DNA of 50,109 nt, taken from JAAZCI01 sp046462535 (GTDB lineage: Bacteria > Pseudomonadota > Gammaproteobacteria > Cardiobacteriales > Wohlfahrtiimonadaceae). The notes under the pieces are model-generated. The model saw nothing but the letters and a program-made list of their open reading frames with translations. It searched no databases and was not told the DNA's origin. Numbering within the stretch: the stretch's first letter is position 1; each line of letters starts with the position of its first letter. The translations under genes were made by a program, and so were the position numbers. The DNA lies in assembly GCA_046462535.1 (NCBI GenBank), contig JBKGVF010000003.1, forward strand, positions 1 through 50,109. The letters are read 5' to 3'. This document shows positions 8,631 through 17,427 of this stretch, one piece after another.

Positions 8631-9809
8631 ATGTTAAATACTCCATTTTCTCCATGGCCCTCATTTACTGAAGAGGAAGCAGAAGCGGTAAAAAAGGTTT
8701 TACTCTCTAATCGAGTCAACTATTGGACGGGGGAGGAAGCCCGTAACTTTGAGAAAGAGTTTGCTACCTATACAGAGTCAAAGCATGCTATAGCGTTGGC
8801 TAATGGTACGGTAGCCCTTGATGTTGCCCTTCTTGCTATGGGGATTGGTGCAGGGGATGAGGTGATTGTCACCCCACGCACTTTTTTAGCATCAGCCTCC
8901 TCCATTGTAAATACAGGGGCTAAACCGGTATTTGCTGAGGTAGATGCCGATTCTCAAAACATCACAGCAGATACTATTGAGGCGGTCCTTACCCCTAAGA
9001 CAAAGGCTCTGATTTGTGTTCATTTAGCGGGCTGGCCTTGTGATATGGATCCTATTATGGAATTAGCAGAGAAGCATAATCTCTATGTAATTGAAGATTG
9101 TGCTCAAGCGCATGGAGCTAAGTATAAAGGGCGCTCAGTTGGCTCTATAGGGCATGTTGGCGCATGGTCATTTTGCCAAGATAAAATCATGACCACCGGT
9201 GGCGAGGGGGGCATGGTGACGACGAATGACACTGATCTTTGGAAAAAGATGTGGTCCATTAAAGATCATGGTAAAAGTTTCGATGCTGTTTATAACAGAG
9301 AACATGCGCCAGGATTCCGCTGGCTTCATGAGAGTTTTGGCACCAATTGGCGTATGACAGAGATGCAAGCTGTCATTGGTCGCTTACAGATTCAAAAGAT
9401 GCCAAAGTGGCATAAACAACGCTTAGAGAATGCCAATAAAATTTGGAATGCGGCAGCAAAACTACCTGCATTGCGTGTACCACAGATTCCAGAAGAGATT
9501 ACCCATGCAGCATATAAATGCTACTTTTTTGTAAGACCAGAGAAGCTAAAAGAGGGTTGGGATCGGGATCGTATTTTAAATGAAATTGCAGAGCAAGGCG
9601 TACCAGCTTTTTCAGGATCTTGTTCAGAGGTATATTTAGAAAAGGCTTTTGATGGAACAGATTTTAGGCCTAAAGGGCGACTTCCTGTGGCTAAAGAGCT
9701 TGGGGAAACAAGTATGATGTTTATGGTACACCCCACATTAACAGAAGCGGAAATTGAAAAAACATGCTCAGTTATAACGGAAGTAGTAACAAGAGCAACA
9801 GCTGTATAA
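8631..9809 (+). CDS. pglE: PLP-dependent aminotransferase, DegT/DnrJ/EryC1/StrS family, PglE-like
   Basis: 392 residues. The family hallmarks are GDEVIVTPRTFLASASSI (75-92), the PLP-phosphate and aspartate region YVIEDCAQAHGA (152-163) and the Schiff-base lysine K185 in WSFCQDKIMTTGGEGGM. This family places an amino group on the 4-keto carbon made by a 4,6-dehydratase. With the PglF/WbpM-type dehydratase downstream and the PglD-type acetyltransferase upstream, the three steps from UDP-GlcNAc to UDP-diNAc-bacillosamine are complete. It starts 33 bases after the previous gene. A strong terminator follows 17 bases after its stop, marking the end of the main operon. Confidence 0.85.
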   Translation: MLNTPFSPWPSFTEEEAEAVKKVLLSNRVNYWTGEEARNFEKEFATYTESKHAIALANGTVALDVALLAMGIGAGDEVIVTPRTFLASASSIVNTGAKPVFAEVDADSQNITADTIEAVLTPKTKALICVHLAGWPCDMDPIMELAEKHNLYVIEDCAQAHGAKYKGRSVGSIGHVGAWSFCQDKIMTTGGEGGMVTTNDTDLWKKMWSIKDHGKSFDAVYNREHAPGFRWLHESFGTNWRMTEMQAVIGRLQIQKMPKWHKQRLENANKIWNAAAKLPALRVPQIPEEITHAAYKCYFFVRPEKLKEGWDRDRILNEIAEQGVPAFSGSCSEVYLEKAFDGTDFRPKGRLPVAKELGETSMMFMVHPTLTEAEIEKTCSVITEVVTRATAV

Positions 9810-9826
9810 ACAAATTTTATTCTATA

Positions 9827-9879
9827 AAACCTAATGCCCCTCTTTATATTTAATTTAAAGAGGGGGATTGGGTTTTTAT
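9827..9879 (+). terminator. Rho-independent terminator after the aminotransferase gene
   Basis: A long inverted repeat pairs 9828-9847 with 9857-9876 around a 9-base AT loop. The core TGCCCCTCTTTA/TAAAGAGGGGGA has one mismatch in it, and the stem continues outward through AAACC/GGTTT. A run of five T follows at 9874-9878. It separates the first ten glycan genes from the 4,6-dehydratase gene at 9898, which therefore depends on read-through or its own promoter. Confidence 0.85.
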
Positions 9880-9897
9880 TAGTTTAAGGTAAATCCT

Positions 9898-11889
9898 ATG
9901 CTTAGAGAAAAGCTACTCAATTGGCCAAGACGCTACAAGCGAATTGCACAAGTTGTCGCAGATATTATTCTTATTTGGGCGGCTATCTATTTGGCTTTTA
10001 TCGTTAGATTGGGGCTCGATAGTGGAATAGATCCGCTAGAGAGTTTCCGCTGGTTATTTATTGCAGCTCCCATTATCGCAATCCCCATTTTTATTTACTT
10101 TGGAATGTATCGGGCGGTTATTCGTTATGTGGGTAGCGAAGCTTTAGTCACCATTAGCAAAGCGGTTACTGTATCTGCTCTAGTGCTTGGTGTTACTGTT
10201 TATTGGTATAGAGATGCGCCTTACACTATTCCAAGATCATTAGTTGTAAACTATTGGTGGATTAGCCTTCTGTTAATTGGGGGATTGCGTCTCTCAATGC
10301 GGCAATATTTCCTTGGAGATTGGCTACACGGTGTGGGGGCTCCGTTGGGGACGCATTATGGGGATCATGCACCTAAAGTGGCGATTTATGGGGCGGGCTC
10401 TGCAGGAAATCAGTTAGCTATAGCTTTAAAGATGGGGCGGGCAATGCAGCCTGTTGCTTTTATTGATGATGATCCTAACTTAGTTCGCCGTTATATTGCG
10501 GGCTTAAAGGTATATAGTCCTCAGGAGATTCAAACGCTTGTGGATAAGGAAGAGATTACACAGGTGTTATTGGCGCTTCCTTCCGCTTCTCGAAGTCGCC
10601 GGCAGGAGATTTTAGCGCAGCTTGAGCCCTATCCGTTACATGTAAGAAGTATTCCAGGCTTTATGGATCTAGCAAGTGGTAAAGTAAAAGTGCAAGATCT
10701 ACAAGAGGTGGATATTGCCGATCTCTTAGGACGTGATTGTGTAGAGCCTGATCAAGCACTCTTTGAGCAATGTATCCACAATAAAGTTGTTATGGTTACT
10801 GGAGCCGGAGGATCAATCGGTTCAGAGCTCTGCCGGCAGATATTAGATAGTGGTGCACTACAGTTAATCCTCTTTGAGCATAGTGAGTATAACCTCTACC
10901 GAATTACCGCCGAGTTAGAGGAGCGGATTCGGCGAGAGGCGCTCTCCATTAAACTTGTCCCTATTTTAGGCTCTATACGTAACGCTAAGCGTCTATATGA
11001 GGTGATGAGTGAGTGGCGAGTGAATACTATCTACCATGCGGCAGCGTATAAGCATGTACCTATTGTGGAGAGTAACACTACCGAGGGGATTCAAAATAAT
11101 CTATTTGGTACGCTCTATACCGCACAGGCGGCTATTAAGGCACAGGTTGAAAATTTTGTCTTAATCTCTACCGATAAAGCAGTACGCCCAACCAATATTA
11201 TGGGGGGAACCAAGCGGTTAGCAGAGTTGGTATTACAAGCATTAAGTGCAGAGCGAGCCCCAAGCCTATATCAAGAGGGGGGAGAGGGAGCCTCTATTTA
11301 TGAAAACAATACTCGCTTTACGATGGTGCGTTTTGGTAATGTTTTAGGCTCCTCAGGGTCGGTTATTCCACTCTTTAGAGAGCAGATTAGAAACGGTGGG
11401 CCAATAACAGTAACCCACCCAAATATCACCCGCTACTTTATGACGATTCCTGAGGCGGCCCAATTAGTCATTCAAGCTGGCTCAATGGGGCAGGGTGGGG
11501 ATGTCTTTGTTTTAGATATGGGAAAACCGGTACGCATTGCAGACTTAGCAGAAAAGATGGTGAATTTATCAGGCTTAAGTCTGCGCACTAAAGAGAATCC
11601 TCAAGGGGATATCGCGATTGAATATACAGGGTTACGCCCCGGTGAAAAGCTCTATGAAGAGTTACTAATCGGGGATAATGTCGAAGCGACTGATCACCCC
11701 ATGATTATGCGGGCAAATGAAGAGATGATTCCATGGGAATCCTTTAAAGAGCTACTGACCCAATTTGCCGCTGCTGCTGACAATGAAGATTGCCAACGGA
11801 TTCGAAAGCTATTGCGCCGCAATGTTTCAGGCTATGCACCTCAAGGTGAGATTGTCGATCACCTCTATCTTCAGAAAAGCATCGTGTAA
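9898..11889 (+). CDS. wbpM: Membrane-bound UDP-GlcNAc 4,6-dehydratase, WbpM/PglF type
   Basis: 663 residues, the full WbpM length. About four membrane helices occupy residues 15-150. A first Rossmann domain starts at VAIYGAGSAGNQLA (about 161), and the catalytic SDR domain starts at MVTGAGGSIGSELC (about 299). The active-site region has LISTDK (422-427) and M435-x3-K439 in NIMGGTK. A Met in place of the usual Tyr of YxxxK is a known feature of the WbpM/PglF/FlaA1 dehydratases. It converts UDP-GlcNAc to the 4-keto-6-deoxy sugar, the first step of bacillosamine and FucNAc/QuiNAc synthesis. It is the last gene of the cluster and faces a convergent gene after 84 bases; that gap holds a 7-base inverted repeat (11930-11953) without a T-run. 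Confidence 0.92.
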   Translation: MLREKLLNWPRRYKRIAQVVADIILIWAAIYLAFIVRLGLDSGIDPLESFRWLFIAAPIIAIPIFIYFGMYRAVIRYVGSEALVTISKAVTVSALVLGVTVYWYRDAPYTIPRSLVVNYWWISLLLIGGLRLSMRQYFLGDWLHGVGAPLGTHYGDHAPKVAIYGAGSAGNQLAIALKMGRAMQPVAFIDDDPNLVRRYIAGLKVYSPQEIQTLVDKEEITQVLLALPSASRSRRQEILAQLEPYPLHVRSIPGFMDLASGKVKVQDLQEVDIADLLGRDCVEPDQALFEQCIHNKVVMVTGAGGSIGSELCRQILDSGALQLILFEHSEYNLYRITAELEERIRREALSIKLVPILGSIRNAKRLYEVMSEWRVNTIYHAAAYKHVPIVESNTTEGIQNNLFGTLYTAQAAIKAQVENFVLISTDKAVRPTNIMGGTKRLAELVLQALSAERAPSLYQEGGEGASIYENNTRFTMVRFGNVLGSSGSVIPLFREQIRNGGPITVTHPNITRYFMTIPEAAQLVIQAGSMGQGGDVFVLDMGKPVRIADLAEKMVNLSGLSLRTKENPQGDIAIEYTGLRPGEKLYEELLIGDNVEATDHPMIMRANEEMIPWESFKELLTQFAAAADNEDCQRIRKLLRRNVSGYAPQGEIVDHLYLQKSIV

Positions 11890-11973
11890 TTGAGTCGATA
11901 TTAGTTGCATTAATATGGTTGAGATACCACCATCTGCATCTGATTACAGATGGAGGCTCACCTACATTTAAAC

Positions 11974-13662
11974 TCAAAAAGTATATATTCTTTCACTTTC
12001 GATTAGCGCCTCTAACGCCTCCTCCGTTACGGTATAAACTTCCGCCTCTGGGTTAAAGTGAGGGATCGCATTATTGTAGATAAAGTAGCCCTGGTGGGAG
12101 GCCTCTAATAGGGCGGGATAATCACTATAGCGGGCAATCGCCTCCTCTTGATACCCAAAAGCATGCAGCAAGAGGGGGACTAAAAGATGATGCTGCTTAA
12201 TATGGCTCTTCTGATACAGGTGCTCAATAAAGGGGTCGGTCAATGCCTCATGAGCCCCAAAAAGTGCCATGGGCACTAACCCCTCTAGCAGATCAGGATT
12301 ACGGGTATCGCAATGGGTGCTCTTTCGGCCAGGCTGCTCAAAGGTCTGCCCATGATCGGCGGTATAGAGGATAAAACTGTCAGGATGCCTCACCATAAAA
12401 CCCGCTAACGCATCAAAAAATTGGTCTGTATTATGCACAATAAGGTTTTTGTAGGCATTACGCACCTCTAGGGGGGAGAAGTCGGCCAATTTGGCATTAC
12501 TCATAGTGGGGGTAAAGGGGGTCTCAATATTGGCCCGATAGTAGGGGAAGTGGGAGCCCACCTTATTAATATAGAAGAAGTGACGTGCCTCAGGGGCGGC
12601 AGCAACAGCCGCCTCAATAAGGGGGATCAGCTCGGCATCGCTCCTTAGCCCCTGTGCAGGGATCACATTAACCCGCTCTAACTCCGTTTGGGTAAAGTAG
12701 TTATGCCCCTTCCCATTATATTGTGCATCCAGTAGATGGACACGATAGCCCGCTGTAATAGCGGCATCCCATACGGTCTGCTCACTTAAAAACATATCCC
12801 CCACCTCATGATTAAGGCGTGCTAGCTTACGCAGAGCAAAATTGGTGGTATCACTACAGTTACCATAGGCGATGGTGGGGCCAAAGTTTAGGTAGCGATC
12901 GGTAGGATAGTGGGCCAGTGCCGGGGTAGTGCCCTCGTTCGATTGGGTAAACTCTATAAAATTCCACCGGATCGACTCATCCATCACCATCAATACAATA
13001 GGGGGGGCATCCCCTTCGGCTCGTAAATCTGCAGCACTTAAGGGGGTACGCTCCTCATAGGGAAAGTCAAACATCGCCCCCTGCTGTTGACTTAAGTAGA
13101 GATAGGAGAGGGTATGGGCAACCGGAGTGATATAGGAGGCCCGACCACTAGTGCCCCGTCCCGATTTGTTAAAGATCATAATGGTGATGCCCAGAAGCGC
13201 TAAGAGGTAGAGCGTGACAGGAACCATATTCCCCCAGCGACGAAAGTGGAGCGAAGGGAAGAGAAGATAGGCCACCACAAAGGGGAGATGGGTTGTAACG
13301 GTAGCAAGAAAGAGGGAGAGATAGGCACTAAAGGCATCCCCCGCCATTGCCCGAGCATCCATCAAGAGTCGAAACTCCTCATAACCTGGCTCGATACCGG
13401 TAGCGCGATAGTAGCCGAGGTAGGCAATTGAGCTGATTAAAAAGAGGGGGAGGAAGAGATTGCGCAACCAAGGACGAGCAAAAGCAAAGAGCGTCACAAT
13501 AGAGTAGGAGAGCCCCACAAAAAAGAGATAGCGCCAAAAGCGACCATAATAACCAAGCTCAAGGTAGTTATTCGCTTTTCCCACGACAAAAGGGGCATTA
13601 ATATGATGGAGCGCAACGAAGAGCGCGACCACTTTAAGGGTAATGAGTAGAGTTCGTTTCAT
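11974..13662 (-). CDS. Membrane sulfatase-fold hydrolase/transferase (EptA/OpgB-like)
   Basis: 562 residues. Four or five N-terminal membrane helices (to about residue 165) are followed by a periplasmic alkaline-phosphatase-superfamily domain. Metal and active-site motifs are VLMVMDES (223-230), AYGNCSDTTNF (265-275), KVGSHFPYY (367-375) and YTADHGQTFE (433-442). Family relatives transfer phosphoethanolamine or phosphoglycerol to lipid A or periplasmic glycans. The first metal motif reads MDES instead of the GET(A) of EptA/MCR. The nucleophile would be one of the Ser/Thr residues at 270-273 rather than the canonical CGT. It is therefore a divergent member, and the substrate is open. It is transcribed alone, convergent with the glycan cluster and divergent from ubiD. 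Confidence 0.7.
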   Translation of the reverse strand: MKRTLLITLKVVALFVALHHINAPFVVGKANNYLELGYYGRFWRYLFFVGLSYSIVTLFAFARPWLRNLFLPLFLISSIAYLGYYRATGIEPGYEEFRLLMDARAMAGDAFSAYLSLFLATVTTHLPFVVAYLLFPSLHFRRWGNMVPVTLYLLALLGITIMIFNKSGRGTSGRASYITPVAHTLSYLYLSQQQGAMFDFPYEERTPLSAADLRAEGDAPPIVLMVMDESIRWNFIEFTQSNEGTTPALAHYPTDRYLNFGPTIAYGNCSDTTNFALRKLARLNHEVGDMFLSEQTVWDAAITAGYRVHLLDAQYNGKGHNYFTQTELERVNVIPAQGLRSDAELIPLIEAAVAAAPEARHFFYINKVGSHFPYYRANIETPFTPTMSNAKLADFSPLEVRNAYKNLIVHNTDQFFDALAGFMVRHPDSFILYTADHGQTFEQPGRKSTHCDTRNPDLLEGLVPMALFGAHEALTDPFIEHLYQKSHIKQHHLLVPLLLHAFGYQEEAIARYSDYPALLEASHQGYFIYNNAIPHFNPEAEVYTVTEEALEALIESERIYTF

Positions 13663-13801
13663 TCTGATTGCTCAATCAATAGTGGGTCGTGAGGGACCCG
13701 AATCGGTAAATAGAGTTAAGCTCAATGAGCTAGATTAAAAAATAGAGCATATTCTAGCCGATTTCAGCGGAAAGAGGGAGGGGAGGAGGCTATTTATTTG
13801 T

Positions 13802-13840
13802 CTCCCCGCTCTCGGTGGGGAGTGTGATAAAATCACTCCC
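13802..13840 (+). promoter_or_regulatory. Two mutually exclusive hairpins before ubiD
   Basis: CTCCCC (13802-13807) can pair with GGGGAG (13817-13822). The second arm extended, GGGAGTG (13818-13824), can instead pair with CACTCCC (13834-13840) across a 9-base A/T loop. The two stems share the same G-rich strand and cannot form together. The overlap is seen directly; a regulatory (attenuator-like) role is inference. The ubiD start is 36 bases downstream. Confidence 0.35.
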
Positions 13841-13875
13841 TATCAACCATAGCTTTGTGAAGGGGAAGAGAACCG

Positions 13876-15348
13876 ATGCAATTTGATGATCTACGCACAT
13901 TTATCACCTATCTGGAGGAGCAGGGGCAGCTAAAGCGGATAACAGAGGCGATTGACCCCTATCTTGAGATGACCGAGATTAGTGATCGCACCTTGCGAGG
14001 GGGTGGGCCGGCACTTCTCTTTGAAAACCCAAAAGGCTTTACCCAGCCTGTTCTTACCAACCTCTTTGGCACACCCGAGCGGGTTGCCTTCGGGATGGGG
14101 CAACAATCGGTAGAGAAGCTCACCGAGATTGGGGAGTTTCTCGCCTTTTTGCGAGAGCCAGAGCCCCCCGAGAATATTAAAGATGCGTTAGAGAAGGCCC
14201 CTAAATTTAAGCAGGTCCTATCGATGCGCCCAAAACGGATTAAACGCCCCCCCTGCCAAGAGGTGGTGCTCGAGGGGGATGAGGTAGATCTTACCCAATG
14301 GCCCATTCAACACTGCTGGCCAGGGGATGTAGCCCCCCTAATTACGTGGGGCTTAACCATTACAAAAGGTCCCCATAAGCGGCGCCAAAACTTAGGGATC
14401 TATCGGCAGCAGGTGGTGGGGAAGAATCGCATCATTATGCGCTGGCTTGCCCACCGTGGTGGGGCGCTCGATTTTAGAGATTTTCAGCTGGCACATCCAG
14501 GTGAGCCCTTCCCCGTAGCGGTGGCATTAGGGGCGGATCCGGCAACCATTTTAGGGGCGGTTACCCCCATTCCCGATCCCCTTTCGGAGTATGCCTTTGC
14601 CGGATTATTAAGGGGGAAGCGGACACAGGTGGCAAAATCGACCCTACACCCAGAGCTCTCTGTCCCCGCTACGGCAGAGATTATTCTTGAAGGTTATCTC
14701 TATCCCGATGATATGGCTCCAGAGGGCCCCTATGGTGATCATACCGGCTACTACAATGAGGTGGAGGAGTTTCCTGTCATGACGGTGGAGCGAATCACCC
14801 ATCGCCACAATCCGATCTACCACTCCACCTACACCGGACGCCCCCCCGATGAGCCAGCAATTTTAGGGGTGGCGCTCAATGATGTCTTTACCCCAATTTT
14901 GCGTAAGCAGTTCCCCGAGATTGTCGATTTCTACCTACCGCCCGAGGGATGCTCCTACCGAATGGCAGTGGTCTCCATCAGAAAGCAGTATGCAGGGCAT
15001 GCTAAGCGGGTTATGATGGGGGTTTGGTCCTATCTACGCCAATTTATGTATACCAAATTTATTATTGTGGTGGATGAGGAGATCAACTGCCGGGATTGGA
15101 ATGATGTGATCTGGGCCATCACCACCCGTATGGATCCCGCACGGGATACAGTGATGGTGGAGAATACCCCTATCGATTACCTCGACTTTGCCTCCCCCAT
15201 CTCGGGGTTAGGCTCGAAGATGGGGCTCGATGCCACCAATAAGTGGGCGGGGGAGACCGATCGGGAGTGGGGCATCCCCATCGTACAAGATGAGGCCACC
15301 ATCGCCCGAATTGATGCCCTTTGGGAGCGTCTTAAGATTTTTGATTAA
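13876..15348 (+). CDS. ubiD: 4-hydroxy-3-polyprenylbenzoate decarboxylase UbiD
   Basis: 490 residues, close to the 497 of E. coli UbiD, and collinear from MQFDDLRTFITYLE to the end. Recognisable blocks include LRGGGPALLFENPKG (41-55), NLGIYRQQVVGKNRIIMRWL (residues about 170-190, prFMN site) and DMAPEGPYGDHTGYY (about 279-293), which carries the acidic and metal-binding residues. It removes the C1 carboxylate during ubiquinone synthesis, using prenylated FMN supplied by UbiX, which is not encoded here. The start is preceded by AAGGGGAAGAG. The gene stands alone or with the Slp gene 54 bases downstream. Confidence 0.97.
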   Translation: MQFDDLRTFITYLEEQGQLKRITEAIDPYLEMTEISDRTLRGGGPALLFENPKGFTQPVLTNLFGTPERVAFGMGQQSVEKLTEIGEFLAFLREPEPPENIKDALEKAPKFKQVLSMRPKRIKRPPCQEVVLEGDEVDLTQWPIQHCWPGDVAPLITWGLTITKGPHKRRQNLGIYRQQVVGKNRIIMRWLAHRGGALDFRDFQLAHPGEPFPVAVALGADPATILGAVTPIPDPLSEYAFAGLLRGKRTQVAKSTLHPELSVPATAEIILEGYLYPDDMAPEGPYGDHTGYYNEVEEFPVMTVERITHRHNPIYHSTYTGRPPDEPAILGVALNDVFTPILRKQFPEIVDFYLPPEGCSYRMAVVSIRKQYAGHAKRVMMGVWSYLRQFMYTKFIIVVDEEINCRDWNDVIWAITTRMDPARDTVMVENTPIDYLDFASPISGLGSKMGLDATNKWAGETDREWGIPIVQDEATIARIDALWERLKIFD

Positions 15349-15402
15349 GAAATTTAACTCATACGTATAACCGATAATGCCCAATATTTAGAGGGGGTTA
15401 CT

Positions 15403-15945
15403 ATGCTGCAACGATTAGGAATCATCCTGACTCTGCTCCTCTTAACAGGATGCACTGCCAGCCATCTTGCTACCCATCCCGATGCCTATCTCGATCCATT
15501 GACTGAGCAGGAGGGGTTACAACAGGCTTCGCTGGTGGTGATGGGGGGTGAAATTGCCACCCTAAGTCATGAAGGGGGGGGCACACGGGTGGAGCTCAAT
15601 CGGCTTACCCTAACCGATCGGGCCTATCCGATGATCCATCAACCCATCGATGGGGCGAAGGTGGTTCTGCTTATCCCTAATCGTCGATTAGGGGGTGAGC
15701 TCTACCGATTAGGCAATTACCTCTCTGCCGTTGGGGAGGTGGTAGAGGTGACAGAGCAGTCGATAGGGGGAAAACATTATCAGATCACCACACTACTGGT
15801 GGAGGATCCACAGGCGATAGCCGCATGGTATGCCAATGAGCGCCGCTTTGAGCCCCTCTATCGTGATGATGGCTATAACGCCATTCGTAGAGGAGGTGGA
15901 GGATATTACGGAAGAGGGGGCTTTGGGATTGGGATCGGCCTGTAG
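15403..15945 (+). CDS. slp: Outer-membrane lipoprotein, Slp family
   Basis: 180 residues. A type II signal peptide ends in the lipobox LLTGC with the lipidated cysteine at residue 17. The mature part matches the Slp/YeaY layout: an N-terminal helix, a central beta-rich domain containing the MGGEIATL segment near residue 47, and here a glycine-rich tail (RRGGGGYYGRGGFGIGIGL) that is probably disordered. Slp proteins are starvation- or stress-associated outer-membrane lipoproteins of unknown mechanism. A GAGGGGG site precedes the start. The following intergenic region contains a long inverted repeat instead of a standard terminator. Confidence 0.8.
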   Translation: MLQRLGIILTLLLLTGCTASHLATHPDAYLDPLTEQEGLQQASLVVMGGEIATLSHEGGGTRVELNRLTLTDRAYPMIHQPIDGAKVVLLIPNRRLGGELYRLGNYLSAVGEVVEVTEQSIGGKHYQITTLLVEDPQAIAAWYANERRFEPLYRDDGYNAIRRGGGGYYGRGGFGIGIGL

Positions 15946-15948
15946 GAG

Positions 15949-16009
15949 TACCCCATTTTGAGGTAAGTTCCCCGCAGTAGGTGGGGGAAGGGGGAGAGAA
16001 AATGGGGTA
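15949..16009 (+). repeat. Nested inverted repeat between slp and hemA
   Basis: TACCCCATTTT (15949-15959) and AAAATGGGGTA (15999-16009) are perfect 11-base inverted arms. Inside them a second stem pairs TTCCCC (15968-15973) with GGGGAA (15984-15989). There is no T-run after the outer stem, so it is not a classic intrinsic terminator. It may be a mRNA 3-prime-end structure or a processing site. Confidence 0.5.
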
Positions 16010-16114
16010 ATAAAGAATCTAAATCAACTCAAGAGGGTGAAATTTTTGCCGATATTTGCTATGCTTGCCCTCTTCATTTCCGGAAATTCAGATAATTTTG
16101 ATGATAATTAACTC

Positions 16115-17365
16115 ATGGGATTAATCGCGTTAGGGATCAATCATACGACGGCCTCGGTGGATATTCGTGAGCGAGTATCACTGGTGCCCGATCAGATTGC
16201 CGCCTTCTTATCTTTTGCTAAAGAGCAGCGCATTGCAGATGAGGTTGTTGTGCTCTCCACCTGTAATCGCACCGAGCTCTACTTCTATCGCCTGCATACG
16301 ACACCTGCAGCGCTTGTTGACGCTTGGTCAAAACATACCGATTTAGCCCCAGAGGAGATGATTAAGTATCTCTATGAGTTAACGGGCAGTGCCGCGGCGA
16401 AGCATCTCTTTCGGGTGGCCGCAGGGCTCGATTCCCTCATCTTAGGGGAGCCCCAAATCTTTGGGCAGCTAAAGCAATCACTCGCCCAAGCAACAGAGGC
16501 GGGTACGGTCGATAAGTATCTTAACCACCTCTTTCAATTAAGTTTCAATATCTCTAAGGAGATCCGCACCAAAACCAATATTGGTGCCTATGCAGTCTCC
16601 GTTGCCTTTACAGCGGTTCAGTTAGCCCGCCAAATTTTTGATGGATTAGAGCATCATCGAGTCCTACTTGTAGGGGCTGGGGAGACCATTGAGCTGGTGG
16701 CCCGCCATCTACTTGAGTCAGGCGTGCGCAATATCACCGTAGCCAATCGAAGTGAGGGGCGTGCTAAAGAGCTCATTGAGGAGCTGAGTATTGAGGCGCA
16801 GAGCCATGCACTACAACAGCTGCCTGAACTCTTGGTAGAGGCTGATATTGTGGTGAGCTCCACCGCTGCCGATCATGCTTTGATTACAAAAAATATGGCG
16901 AAAGCAGCCCTTAAGGCACGGAAGCAGCAACCCATCTTAATGGTGGATCTTGCAGTACCGCGGGATATTGAGGCGGAGGTGGGGACGCTCAATGATCTCT
17001 ACCTCTATACGGTAGATGACCTCAATATGATTGTGGCGGATAACCAAAAATCCCGCGAAGAGGCGGCCGAAGAGGCGCAGCGTTATGTATTAGCAGGGGT
17101 TGAGCGGTGGGAGGAGTGGCTTACCATTGCCCATTTTGGCCATAAGCTACAGCAGATTGAGCGTTATAACGATGTGATGAAGGCCCGCTCTATTCAGCGC
17201 GCGAAGAATCAACTAAAGAGGGGAGACTCCGAAGAGGAGGTACTCACCCAGCTCGCGAATCAGCTTACTAATCGCATTATGCACCCCTTTATCAAGCACT
17301 TAAAGAGCCTTGAGCAGCAGCAAGAGCAGGAGATGCTTGAGCGGATATTGAAAGAATTTAATTAA
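16115..17365 (+). CDS. hemA: Glutamyl-tRNA reductase HemA
   Basis: 416 residues. It begins with the canonical GLIALGINHTTASVDIRERV, then has the catalytic cysteine C50 in LSTCNRTELY. The substrate-binding block HLFRVAAGLDSLILGEPQI follows at about 106-124, the NADPH Rossmann motif VLLVGAGETIE near 184, and a C-terminal helical dimerisation domain. It reduces glutamyl-tRNA to glutamate-1-semialdehyde, the first committed step of tetrapyrrole synthesis. The start has no clear Shine-Dalgarno sequence, which may mean low or controlled initiation. An extended -10 (TGCTATGCT at 16057-16065) lies upstream. The prfA/hemK genes that follow hemA in many gammaproteobacteria are absent. Confidence 0.96.
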   Translation: MGLIALGINHTTASVDIRERVSLVPDQIAAFLSFAKEQRIADEVVVLSTCNRTELYFYRLHTTPAALVDAWSKHTDLAPEEMIKYLYELTGSAAAKHLFRVAAGLDSLILGEPQIFGQLKQSLAQATEAGTVDKYLNHLFQLSFNISKEIRTKTNIGAYAVSVAFTAVQLARQIFDGLEHHRVLLVGAGETIELVARHLLESGVRNITVANRSEGRAKELIEELSIEAQSHALQQLPELLVEADIVVSSTAADHALITKNMAKAALKARKQQPILMVDLAVPRDIEAEVGTLNDLYLYTVDDLNMIVADNQKSREEAAEEAQRYVLAGVERWEEWLTIAHFGHKLQQIERYNDVMKARSIQRAKNQLKRGDSEEEVLTQLANQLTNRIMHPFIKHLKSLEQQQEQEMLERILKEFN

Positions 17366-17388
17366 CAATTTTTATGGTTTGCTATAAT
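17362..17388 (+). promoter_or_regulatory. Probable sigma-70 promoter of hpt-tolB
   Basis: TTAACA (17362-17367, five of six consensus bases), a 15-base spacer and a perfect TATAAT at 17383-17388, with an extended -10 TGC directly before it (17380-17382). It overlaps the hemA stop codon and lies 40 bases before the hpt start. Confidence 0.6.
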
Positions 17389-17427
17389 TGAGCCCTATTT
17401 ATCGATCAGATCTGAGTAGGGAGCAGA

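Noticed and set aside
11930..11953. Terminator between wbpM and the sulfatase-fold gene
   Set aside because: A 7-base perfect inverted repeat is present, but it has a 10-base loop and no T-run on either strand.
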